A DNA stretch of 9,750 bases from assembly GCA_905195005.1 (NCBI GenBank), contig CAJJUC010000092.1:1-9750 (forward strand). Direction: 5' to 3'. The DNA is from an uncultured Eubacteriales bacterium. Lineage in GTDB: Bacteria; Bacillota; Clostridia; UMGS1883. The notes below the pieces were generated by a model that saw only the letters and a program-made list of their open reading frames with translations, searched no databases and had not been told where the DNA came from. Shown here in pieces: positions 1-6,877 of this stretch. A program made the position numbers and the translations under genes. Every line of letters begins with the position of its first letter. Position 1 is the stretch's first letter.

Positions 1-494
1 GGATAGCCGATCCGCTCGGCGGCGGCGATGCCCTCCTCCATGTTGTTGGCGATATGCGACGGCAGCACCGGTTCGCCCAGCCGCTCGCACAGCTCCTTGA
101 ACAGCTCGCGGTCTTCGGCCTGCTCGATGCTCTCGAACGACGTACCCAGAATCTCGACCTGGCACTCCTGCAACACGCCCTTCTTGGCCAGCTGCACGGC
201 CAGATTCAGGCCCGTCTGGCCGCCCAGCCCCGGCACGATGGCATCGGGACGCTCGTAACGGATGATCTTGGCCACGTATTCGAGCGTCAGCGGCTCCATA
301 TAGACCTTGTCGGCGATATGCGTGTCGGTCATGATCGTCGCCGGATTGGAATTCACCAGGATCACCTCGTACCCCTCCTCTTTCAGCGCGAGGCAGGCCT
401 GCGTCCCCGCATAGTCGAACTCGGCGGCCTGACCGATCACGATCGGCCCCGAGCCGATCACCATTACTTTCTTGATATCCGTTCTCTTAGGCAT
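1..494 (-). CDS. carB: Carbamoyl-phosphate synthase large subunit, N-terminal part (cut by window edge)
   Basis: The first 164 codons and part of the next are present; the rest, roughly 900 residues in the family, lies beyond position 1. CarB uses ammonia from CarA, bicarbonate and two ATP to make carbamoyl phosphate for arginine and pyrimidine synthesis. The visible part is the pre-ATP-grasp region and the beginning of the first ATP-grasp (carboxyphosphate) domain: MPKRTDIKKV start, GSGPIVIGQ at residues 14-22, the FDYAGTQAC and LVNSNPATIMTD stretches, GGQTGLN at 91-97, and AEDR ending at Arg129, which falls at the same number as the ATP-contacting Arg129 of the E. coli enzyme. The ATG overlaps the carA stop by 8 bases (ATGCCTAA), and a GGAGG lies inside the end of carA (504-508), so the subunits are probably translationally coupled. 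Codons are strongly GC-ending (52 of 60 in codons 19-78), unlike the genes beyond position 930. Confidence 0.96.
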   Translation of the reverse strand, partial: MPKRTDIKKVMVIGSGPIVIGQAAEFDYAGTQACLALKEEGYEVILVNSNPATIMTDTHIADKVYMEPLTLEYVAKIIRYERPDAIVPGLGGQTGLNLAVQLAKKGVLQECQVEILGTSFESIEQAEDRELFKELCERLGEPVLPSHIANNMEEGIAAAERIGY

Positions 495-1548
495 TTTTCC
501 AATCCTCCATCATTTTAGTGAACTTATCGAACAAATAGGCGCTGTCCTGCGGCCCCGAAGCGCTCTCGGGATGATACTGCATCGAGAAGACCCCGTCCTT
601 GTAGCAGGCGACGCCTTCGGCCGTACCGTCCAGCAGATTGACGTGCGTGAGCTCCAACCCCGTGCCTTCGAGCGACGCCACGTCGACGGCGAAACTGTGG
701 TTCTGGCTCGTGATCTCGATCTTGCCCGTCTGGAGGTTCTTCACCGGATGGTTCGCGCCGCGGTGGCCGAACTTCATCTTGAAGGTCTTCGCTCCGTAGG
801 CCAGCGAGATGAGCTGATGTCCCATGCAGATGCCGAAGATCGGCAGCCGCCCGCGCAGCTGGCGCACCAGTTCGATCACCCCCTGCACGTCATTCGGGTC
901 GCCCGGGCCGTTCGAGAGCATCAGCGCGTCATATGCTAAAATCTCCTCCGCCGGTGTGTTGTAAGGCAGCACCGTGACCTCCGCTCCGCGCTTTGCAAGC
1001 TCGCGGACAATGTTGCGCTTTGCGGCGAGGGCAAGCAGCGCAATTCTAACACTGCCGCCGAAGTTATAGACCTTTTTCACCTGTACGCCGACGCTTCTGA
1101 CCGCATCCTTAACGCTGTAACCGGTAAGGTCGGGAATTGTTTCGGGCATTTGTGTTGTGATCCTTGCGTTCATAACGCCTTTTTCTCTTATAATCTTGGT
1201 TATGCGGCGCGTGTCAACTCCGCTTATCCCCATTATATTCTGTTTTTTAAGATAATCGCTCAGCTCGCCCTCGCACCTGAAATTTGACGGCGCGTCGCAT
1301 ATATCGCGGACAACATACCCCTTAACAAAAGATCTGTCGCTTTCCGCGTCCTCGCTTATCATGCCGTAATTTCCGATAAGCGGAAACGTCTGCACAACAA
1401 TCTGACCGTAGTAGCTCGGGTCGGTCAGCGTTTCGATATATCCGCCCATACCCGTTGCAAAAACAAGCTCGCCTGTCTGCTCGGTATTGGCGCCGAAGCT
1501 CTCACCGCAGAACACCTCGCCGTTTTCAAGGATCAAATAAGCCTTCAT
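487..1548 (-). CDS. carA: Carbamoyl-phosphate synthase small (glutaminase) subunit; compositionally mosaic
   Basis: CarA hydrolyses glutamine and channels the ammonia to CarB. At 353 residues it has normal length. The N-terminal CPSase domain spans about residues 1-150. The class I glutamine amidotransferase domain covers about 168-345, with LSNGPGDP at 211-218, the nucleophile Cys241 in GICMGHQ, and the catalytic pair His326 and Glu328 in QYHPES. ATG at 1548 is preceded by AGGCGGGG at good spacing, 43 bases after argF. Two oddities stand out. Codon usage changes sharply between residues 206 and 207 (near position 930): the N-terminal part matches the rest of the window, the C-terminal part is GC-rich like carB. 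The usual Asp-x-Gly before AKRNI reads Ala-Leu-Ala at 173-175. All catalytic residues remain, so the protein as read should be functional if the join is real. Confidence 0.95.
   Translation of the reverse strand: MKAYLILENGEVFCGESFGANTEQTGELVFATGMGGYIETLTDPSYYGQIVVQTFPLIGNYGMISEDAESDRSFVKGYVVRDICDAPSNFRCEGELSDYLKKQNIMGISGVDTRRITKIIREKGVMNARITTQMPETIPDLTGYSVKDAVRSVGVQVKKVYNFGGSVRIALLALAAKRNIVRELAKRGAEVTVLPYNTPAEEILAYDALMLSNGPGDPNDVQGVIELVRQLRGRLPIFGICMGHQLISLAYGAKTFKMKFGHRGANHPVKNLQTGKIEITSQNHSFAVDVASLEGTGLELTHVNLLDGTAEGVACYKDGVFSMQYHPESASGPQDSAYLFDKFTKMMEDWKNA
504..508 (-). promoter_or_regulatory. Ribosome binding site of carB inside the carA coding end
   Basis: GGAGG on the minus strand lies 9 bases before the carB ATG and within the last codons of carA. 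With the 8-base overlap of the two frames it supports the chosen carB start and translational coupling of the two subunits. Confidence 0.75.
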
Positions 1549-1591
1549 TAATTTCCCCGCCTTTCTTCCGGTTGTAAAACGTTTATGAAAA

Positions 1592-2503
1592 TCACTGCTT
1601 GCCGCCCATTACAGTTGCCATAACGGCTTTCTGCGCATGAAGCCTGTTCTCCGCTTCGTCAAATATCTCGTTTGCATGCGCTTCAAACACCTCGGCGGTG
1701 ATTTCCTCGCCGCGGTGCGCAGGCAGGCAGTGCAGCACCATTGCGCCCTCGTTTGCCGCGCTCATAACCGCATCGTTAATCTGATAATTCTTAAATATCG
1801 CGGCACGCTCGGAAAATTCTTCCTCCTGACCCATGGAAGCCCAAACGTCCGTATAAAGCACATCCGCGCCGGACGCTGCTTCTTCTATATCCGAGGTGCA
1901 GGTAAATTTTCCGTTTTCGGCAGCCCACTTCATGATTTCGCTGTCGGGTTTATATGTGTCGGGGCATGCAATGCTGACCTCCATGCCCGTTTTGATTCCG
2001 CCGACAATCAGCGAATTTGCCATGTTGTTTCCGTCGCCGATAAAGCAAAGCTTGTTGCCCTCAAGCGCACCCTTATGTTCGCGTATCGTAAGCAGGTCGG
2101 CAAGCACCTGGCAGGGATGGCAGTAGTCGGTAAGTCCGTTGATAATCGGAATTGAGCCGAGCTCCGCAAAATCCTCAACCTCTTTTTGCTCAAACGTGCG
2201 GATCATGATTCCGTCAAGATACCTTGAAAGCACGCGCGCCGTGTCGGCAACACATTCGCCGCGCCCTATCTGCAAATCGCGCGAGCTTAAGAACAGTGCG
2301 CTGCCGCCGAGGTCATACATTCCGACTTCAAATGAAACGCGCGTCCTTGTTGATGATTTCTGAAATATCATTCCGAGCGTTTTGCCCTTAAGCAAATGAT
2401 GCTCGATTCCATGTTTTTTCTCATACTTGAGCTGGTCTGCAAGATTCAGCAGCTCCGTGATTTCCTTTGCGGAAAGATCCGCAAGCTTCAGTAAATGTTT
2501 CAT
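1592..2503 (-). CDS. argF: Ornithine carbamoyltransferase
   Basis: It transfers the carbamoyl group from carbamoyl phosphate to ornithine, giving citrulline, in the cytoplasm, normally as a trimer. From the ATG at 2503 it is 303 residues, a standard length. The carbamoyl-phosphate site STRTR is at residues 51-55, HPCQ at 129-132, the ornithine-loop SMG at 223-225, and HCLPAHRGEE at 258-267. These motifs, especially SMG and HCLP, separate it from aspartate carbamoyltransferase. I prefer ATG 2503 over the in-frame GTG at 2512 because it forms an ATGA overlap with the argD stop and has AGAGGTG about 8-10 bases upstream. It sits just before carAB, so the carbamoyl phosphate maker and its user are made together. 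A catabolic (arginine deiminase) OTC is unlikely because every neighbour is biosynthetic. Confidence 0.96.
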   Translation of the reverse strand: MKHLLKLADLSAKEITELLNLADQLKYEKKHGIEHHLLKGKTLGMIFQKSSTRTRVSFEVGMYDLGGSALFLSSRDLQIGRGECVADTARVLSRYLDGIMIRTFEQKEVEDFAELGSIPIINGLTDYCHPCQVLADLLTIREHKGALEGNKLCFIGDGNNMANSLIVGGIKTGMEVSIACPDTYKPDSEIMKWAAENGKFTCTSDIEEAASGADVLYTDVWASMGQEEEFSERAAIFKNYQINDAVMSAANEGAMVLHCLPAHRGEEITAEVFEAHANEIFDEAENRLHAQKAVMATVMGGKQ

Positions 2504-3663
2504 TCTGCACACACCTCTTTAATAATTTTAACAGCTTTTATCAAAAGCTCGGTTTCTATGTTGAGCGGAGGAAGCAGGCGCACCTTGTCCTTTGCAGTGA
2601 GCACAAGCACACCGCGCTTTAAGCACTGCGCACAAACCTCTGCCGCCGTTTTTTTCGTTTTTATGCCTATCATAAGTCCCATGCCGCTGACGCTTTCAAC
2701 TCCCTCCGCGCCGCTGAGCATGCTGCGCACAAGCCCGCCCTTTCCGCGCACCGATTCAAGAAAGCAGTCCGTCAGCCTTGAAAGAACGTTCACCGCTCCG
2801 CTGCACGAAACGGGGTTTCCGCCGAAGGTTGAGCCGTGAAGACCCGGTTCAAAAATATTCTCCGCGCGCTCACCGAGCAGCGTTGCACCTATCGGAAGTC
2901 CGCCGGCAAGCCCCTTCGCCGTTGTCACAACATCGGGCTTCACGCCGTAGTTCATATATCCGAACAGCTCGCCTGTTCTGCCGCTGCCGCACTGAACCTC
3001 GTCCGTGATGACGAGGAGTCTGTGCTTTTCAGCCGTTTCGAAAACCGCTTTTACAAAATCAGCGTCAAGCGCGTTCACGCCGCCCTCGCCCTGAACAATT
3101 TCAATCATAATTGCGGCGCATTTGTTTTCCGCCGCCGTTTTCTCAAGCGCAGCGGCGTCATTTGCCGGAGTATACACAAAGCCCGGAGTAAGCGGCCTGA
3201 AATCCTTGTGAAAAGCCTCCTGCCCTGTTGCGGCAAGCGTTGTCAGTGTTCTTCCGTGGAAGCTTTTTTCAAGTGTGATAATATTGTAATATTCCGCCCC
3301 CTTGTTTTTTTTCGCATAGCGGCGCGCCGCCTTTATCGCACATTCGTTTGCCTCCGCACCCGAATTTGAGAAAAACACCTTTTTCATTCCCGTGCGCTTG
3401 CAGAGCATTTCCGCGGCAAGCGTGCACGGTTCGCTGTAGTACAGATTCGATGTGTGTGCAAAAAGCCCGAGCTGCTTTGTCACTGCGGCAAGCCACTCTT
3501 CGTCAGCCGTGCCGAACGTGTTGACGGCTATGCCTGCGCCGAGGTCGATATATTCCTTTCCGTCATCCCCGTAAAGCAGGCTGCCTTTTCCATGCGTTAT
3601 GCACACCGGAAAGCGGTTATATGTATTTGCGATATATTCTTTATCCCTTTCGAAAACATTCAC
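2500..3663 (-). CDS. argD: Acetylornithine aminotransferase
   Basis: This class III, PLP-dependent aminotransferase converts N-acetylglutamate semialdehyde and glutamate to N-acetylornithine and 2-oxoglutarate. It has 387 residues, close to the family norm. Visible landmarks are GAGIAVNTFG near 43-51, SNSGAEANE at 99-107 (phosphate binding), SFHGRT at 134-139, the cofactor aspartate Asp221 in TDEVQCGSGRTG, and the Schiff-base lysine Lys250 in TTAKGLAGGLPIGA. The HGSTFGGNP loop is at 276-284. Translation starts at GTG 3663, overlapping the argB stop as GTGA, which favours coupled translation. Enzymes of this family often also serve as succinyl-diaminopimelate aminotransferase in lysine synthesis, so a dual role is possible. 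The operon position makes the arginine role the main one. Confidence 0.95.
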   Translation of the reverse strand: MNVFERDKEYIANTYNRFPVCITHGKGSLLYGDDGKEYIDLGAGIAVNTFGTADEEWLAAVTKQLGLFAHTSNLYYSEPCTLAAEMLCKRTGMKKVFFSNSGAEANECAIKAARRYAKKNKGAEYYNIITLEKSFHGRTLTTLAATGQEAFHKDFRPLTPGFVYTPANDAAALEKTAAENKCAAIMIEIVQGEGGVNALDADFVKAVFETAEKHRLLVITDEVQCGSGRTGELFGYMNYGVKPDVVTTAKGLAGGLPIGATLLGERAENIFEPGLHGSTFGGNPVSCSGAVNVLSRLTDCFLESVRGKGGLVRSMLSGAEGVESVSGMGLMIGIKTKKTAAEVCAQCLKRGVLVLTAKDKVRLLPPLNIETELLIKAVKIIKEVCAE

Positions 3664-4538
3664 AGCACATCACCCGAAACAAACATTGTTCCGATTCCCT
3701 CATCCGTTAGCGTTTCGATAAGAATCGCATGGGGAATCCTTCCGTCTATAATAAACACTTTTTTAACGCCGCGGCGGATTGCTTCAATGCAGCATTCAAC
3801 CTTCGGAATCATTCCCCCGGAAATAACGCCCTGCGCCATAAGCTGCGGCGCTTCGCTTACAAGCACCTTTGAAATCAGCGAGTCGGGGTCGTCCTTGTCG
3901 TGCAGAATCCCCGCAACGTCCGTCATCGAAATCAGGCTTTCCGCCTTAAGTATTCCGGCAATCTTGGAAGCCGCAGTGTCCGCGTTTATGTTATACACGT
4001 TTCCCTCTGCATCGCAGCCTATTGTTGAAATTACGGGGATATACCCCTTTTCCAGCACATCTGTAATCGGGTCAACATTGATGCTTGTAATATCGCCGAC
4101 GAAGCCGAGCTTTTCGTTCATGCGCTGTGCCTCAATCATGTTTCCGTCAATGCCGCAAAGGCCGATTGCCTTGCCCCCCTTAAGCTGCAAGTGCTGCACA
4201 AGGTTTTTGTTTATCTTCCCTGCAAGAACCATCTGCGCAATTTCCACGGTTTCACTGTCAGTCACGCGCAGCCCGTCAACAAACTTTGTTTCCTTGCCGA
4301 CGCGTTCAAGCATGTTCGTTATCTCGGGACCGCCGCCGTGCACAAGCACAACCTTGATTCCTATGAGCGACAGAAGCACAATATCACCCATCACCGCGTC
4401 CTTTAATTCTTCGTTTATCATGGCGTTGCCGCCGTATTTCACAACTATTATTTTATCTGTGTACTTCCGTATATACGGAAGCGCATGGATAAGCACCTCT
4501 GCCCGAAGCGCATTTGAAAGCTGTTTTTCACTGTTCAC
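3660..4538 (-). CDS. argB: N-acetylglutamate kinase, probably arginine-sensitive
   Basis: It phosphorylates N-acetylglutamate, the committed step in the acetyl-cycle pathway. The 292 residues include the catalytic lysine Lys34 in VVKYGGNAM, the phosphate loop HGGGPEI from 67, FVDGLRVTD at 87-94, NINADTAA at 183-190 and GGMIPK at 241-246. An N-terminal helix (about residues 5-28, ALRAEVLIHALPYIRKY) precedes the kinase core. In characterised family members this extra helix joins dimers into a hexamer and goes with feedback inhibition by arginine; the C-terminal LTDEGIGTM segment also fits that class. Feedback sensitivity is therefore inferred, not seen. The start is GTG 4538; an upstream in-frame TGA leaves only a CTG as alternative. 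AAAGGA lies about 12 bases upstream, a rather long spacing. It begins 21 bases after argJ. Confidence 0.95.
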   Translation of the reverse strand: MNSEKQLSNALRAEVLIHALPYIRKYTDKIIVVKYGGNAMINEELKDAVMGDIVLLSLIGIKVVLVHGGGPEITNMLERVGKETKFVDGLRVTDSETVEIAQMVLAGKINKNLVQHLQLKGGKAIGLCGIDGNMIEAQRMNEKLGFVGDITSINVDPITDVLEKGYIPVISTIGCDAEGNVYNINADTAASKIAGILKAESLISMTDVAGILHDKDDPDSLISKVLVSEAPQLMAQGVISGGMIPKVECCIEAIRRGVKKVFIIDGRIPHAILIETLTDEGIGTMFVSGDVL

Positions 4539-4559
4539 GGTTATCAGTCATCCTTTCTG

Positions 4560-5777
4560 TCAAGTGCGGTAATCGCCGTTGATTTTCACGTAATCGTATG
4601 TAAGGTCGCAGCCCCACGCGGTTGCCTTAGCATCGCCGCCGTTAAGCTCAACAAGTATTTCAATTTCCTTTTCGGAAAGAATCTCCTTTGCTTTATCCTC
4701 GGAAAAATCAATCCCTGCGCCCGATTTACAAACGTCAACAATTCCCTTTGCCGATTTGAACGACACATCGATTTTATTAACATCGACTTCCGCGCCGCTG
4801 TACCCGATTGCGCAAAGCACGCGCCCCCAGTTCGCGTCCGCACCGAACATTGCCGCCTTTAAAAGTGATGAGCATATAACGGATTTTGCAACCGTCTTTG
4901 CGCACGCTTTGTCCTTTGCGCCGCTCACACTGCATTCAAGCATTTTTGTTGCGCCCTCTCCGTCACCGGCAATCATTTTGCAAAGGTAAACCGTCACCGT
5001 GTTGAGCGCCTTGCAAAACTCCGCAAAGTCCGCGTTTTCCTCTGTTATTTCCTCATTTTCCGCCATTCCGTTCGCAAGCACGGAAACCATGTCGTTTGTT
5101 GATGTGTCACCGTCAACGCTGACCATGTTAAATGTGTCCGCAATGTCGTCCGAAAGCGCTTTTTTCAGCATTTCGGGGCTGATTGCCGCATCCGTTGTGA
5201 TGAACACAAGCATTGTTGCCATGTTCGGATGAATCATTCCCGAGCCCTTGGCAATTCCGCCGATTCTGCATTCCTTTCCCCCGGCTGTGAAGCTGACAGC
5301 AATTTCTTTTTTAACCGTATCGGTCGTCATAATCGCTTCCGCTGCGTCGCCGCTGTTTTTCCCGAGCGCGGCGCAAAGCTCTGCGGCGCCGTTCTCAATC
5401 GGCGCAATATCCAGCCTCTGCCCGATAACGCCCGTTGACGCAACGATAACATCGTCAGCCTCGATTCCCGTTTCCTTTTCAACTATTCCGCACATTTTTT
5501 CAGCAATCTCAATGCCGTCCGCGTTGCATGTGTTGGCATTTCCGCTGTTGCAGATAACTGCCTGCGCAAATCCGTTCCCGATGTGCTTTTTCGTAACTGC
5601 AATCGGTGCGCCCTTCACAAGATTAGTTGTATAAACGGCAGCAGCTGCCGCCTTTTTTTCGCTTACTATCAGCGCAAGATCTCTTTTATCACGGTTTTTC
5701 CTTATTCCGCAGTGGATTCCGGCAGCCGAAAACCCTTTCGCGGCGCAGATTCCGCCGTCAATTGTTTTTATCATCAT
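4560..5777 (-). CDS. argJ: Ornithine acetyltransferase (ArgJ), possibly bifunctional
   Basis: ArgJ moves the acetyl group from N-acetylornithine to glutamate, releasing ornithine and regenerating N-acetylglutamate; many homologues also make N-acetylglutamate from acetyl-CoA. The 405-residue precursor is typical. ArgJ cuts itself between Ala187 and Thr188 in HPNMATML (183-190), making two chains with Thr188 as the new N-terminal nucleophile. Other marks are ASTGVIGQ at 113-120, NSGNANTC at 77-84, GDGEGATK at 271-278 and the usual C-terminal AWGCDLTYDYVKIN ending in YRT. Two adjacent ATG codons (5777 and 5774) can serve as start; GGAAAGGA is correctly spaced. It starts 14 bases after argC. Its presence explains why no argE-type deacetylase is needed. 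Whether it has the acetyl-CoA activity cannot be told from sequence. Confidence 0.96.
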   Translation of the reverse strand: MMIKTIDGGICAAKGFSAAGIHCGIRKNRDKRDLALIVSEKKAAAAAVYTTNLVKGAPIAVTKKHIGNGFAQAVICNSGNANTCNADGIEIAEKMCGIVEKETGIEADDVIVASTGVIGQRLDIAPIENGAAELCAALGKNSGDAAEAIMTTDTVKKEIAVSFTAGGKECRIGGIAKGSGMIHPNMATMLVFITTDAAISPEMLKKALSDDIADTFNMVSVDGDTSTNDMVSVLANGMAENEEITEENADFAEFCKALNTVTVYLCKMIAGDGEGATKMLECSVSGAKDKACAKTVAKSVICSSLLKAAMFGADANWGRVLCAIGYSGAEVDVNKIDVSFKSAKGIVDVCKSGAGIDFSEDKAKEILSEKEIEILVELNGGDAKATAWGCDLTYDYVKINGDYRT

Positions 5778-5791
5778 AAGTCATCCTTTCC

Positions 5792-6724
5792 CTACAGTGT
5801 CAGCGATTCGGCGGCGTCACAGCCGAAAGCCAGGTTCATACATTCTATTGCCGCGCCCGACGCACCCTTTCCGAGGTTGTCATACCCGGCTGCGAGGATT
5901 ATTCTTTCCTCGTTTCCGCTGACGGAAATTCTCATCGAATCCTTTCCCGTGAGCGCATTGGCGCAGATAAATCCGTTTTCGTCGGTCAAAGCTCCGTATG
6001 AAACAATCTCTCCGCAATAGCGCCCGGAATAAAGTTTTTTAATATCTTCAACAGCCTTTCCGTCCGCAAGCTGACTTTTAAACAGCGGCACCGTCACTGT
6101 CATTCCGCTGTAAAAATCGGCAACTATCGGGCTGAAAACAGGTGCGTTTTCAAGTCCCGTCACCGCTTTCATTTCTTTTAAATGCTTATGCGTCTGCCCA
6201 ACGCCGTACTGACGCGGCGCACCGAGCGCTGCGCTGCGGTTCTCCTCCTCATACTGTGCAATCATCTTTTTCCCGCCGCCGCTGTAGCCCGTTATACTGT
6301 GGCAGGTCAAAAGTGTGTCCGGTGAAATTATCCCGTGCTTCACAAGCGGATATACAAGCGCAATGAATCCGCTTGCGTGGCAGCCCGGAACGGCAATCCT
6401 TTTTGAATTTTTCACATTTTGTGCATATTCCTCCGAAAGCTCCGGGAATCCGTATACCCACCCGTCAGCCGTTCTGTGCGCCGTTGAAGTGTCGAACACC
6501 GTAACATTTTCGTTTTCAATCATGCTCACGGCTTCAACCGCCGCCGCGTCGGGCAGGCACAGAAAAGCCGCATCGCACGAGTTAAGCGCTTTTTTTCTTG
6601 CCGCCGCATCCTTCCGCTCGCTTTCACCGAGCAGGATAAGCTCAACGTCCTTCCGCGCCGAAAGCCGCTCATATATCCTGAGCCCCGTTGTTCCGGCTTT
6701 TCCGTCAATAAATACTTTTATCAT
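5792..6724 (-). CDS. argC: N-acetyl-gamma-glutamyl-phosphate reductase, short (type 2) form
   Basis: It reduces N-acetylglutamyl phosphate with NADPH to N-acetylglutamate semialdehyde. At 310 residues it belongs to the shorter, less common ArgC form: the start KVFIDGKAGTTGLRIYERL (nucleotide-binding loop at 8-14), DTSTAHR at 78-84, catalytic Cys115 in VPGCHASG, GYSGGGKKMI at 146-155, and the HKHLKEM segment with His179 and His181. The C-terminal YDNLGKGASGAA (281-292) is typical. It is the first gene of the arginine operon. ATG 6724 is preceded by CGGAGCG at 9-base spacing and by a strong promoter with an ARG-box-like palindrome. The mixture of a type 2 ArgC with ArgJ and a probably arginine-sensitive ArgB is coherent for a cyclic pathway controlled both by repression and by feedback. 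Confidence 0.94.
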   Translation of the reverse strand: MIKVFIDGKAGTTGLRIYERLSARKDVELILLGESERKDAAARKKALNSCDAAFLCLPDAAAVEAVSMIENENVTVFDTSTAHRTADGWVYGFPELSEEYAQNVKNSKRIAVPGCHASGFIALVYPLVKHGIISPDTLLTCHSITGYSGGGKKMIAQYEEENRSAALGAPRQYGVGQTHKHLKEMKAVTGLENAPVFSPIVADFYSGMTVTVPLFKSQLADGKAVEDIKKLYSGRYCGEIVSYGALTDENGFICANALTGKDSMRISVSGNEERIILAAGYDNLGKGASGAAIECMNLAFGCDAAESLTL

Positions 6725-6759
6725 GCTTCATCGCTCCGATTTTTGTTAATTATATATAT

Positions 6760-6788
6760 ATTGTAGCGCATTATGCATAATTATGCAA
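6760..6788 (-). promoter_or_regulatory. Sigma-A-like promoter of the argCJBDF-carAB operon
   Basis: On the minus strand TTGCAT (6783-6788) and TACAAT (6760-6765) are separated by exactly 17 bases and lie upstream of argC. A further AT-rich run with TATAAT between this -10 and the start codon could act as an alternative -10. No other good promoter was noticed in the tightly packed operon below it. Confidence 0.8.
6774..6787. promoter_or_regulatory. Candidate ArgR operator (ARG box) overlapping the argC promoter
   Basis: TGCATAATTATGCA is a perfect 14-bp palindrome. It matches the core TGAATAATTATTCA of the known ArgR/AhrC operator in 12 of 14 positions. It overlaps the -35 hexamer and runs into the spacer, so a bound repressor would exclude RNA polymerase. 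A 10-bp palindrome (6771-6780) overlaps one half, and an inverted repeat TGCAA-5-TTGCA (6784-6798) adjoins the other side. Palindrome and placement are seen; ArgR binding is inferred, and argR is not in the window. Confidence 0.65.
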
Positions 6789-6843
6789 GCTTTTTGCAAA
6801 AATATTCTTAATTATTTTTGCTCAATTTTCTTGAATTTTTCCC

Positions 6844-6877
6844 GAAAAAATAACGGAGCGACTATTCACTCCGTTAT
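6844..6877 (-). terminator. Rho-independent terminator of the HlyIII-family gene
   Basis: A 9-bp perfect stem, ATAACGGAG with CTCCGTTAT (6850-6858 and 6869-6877), encloses a 10-base loop and is followed on the minus strand by seven T. It separates this gene from the arginine operon. The stop codon TAA (6874-6876) of the gene is part of the stem. Confidence 0.88.

Noticed and set aside
54..939. Long plus-strand frames opposite carB and carA (154 and 155 residues)
   Set aside because: They are mirror frames of GC-rich coding DNA with no family resemblance; both minus-strand genes have complete motif sets.
3454..4572. 372-residue plus-strand frame opposite argB and the start of argD
   Set aside because: It is serine- and proline-rich low-quality sequence, has no motif, and lies antisense to argB whose kinase motifs are intact.
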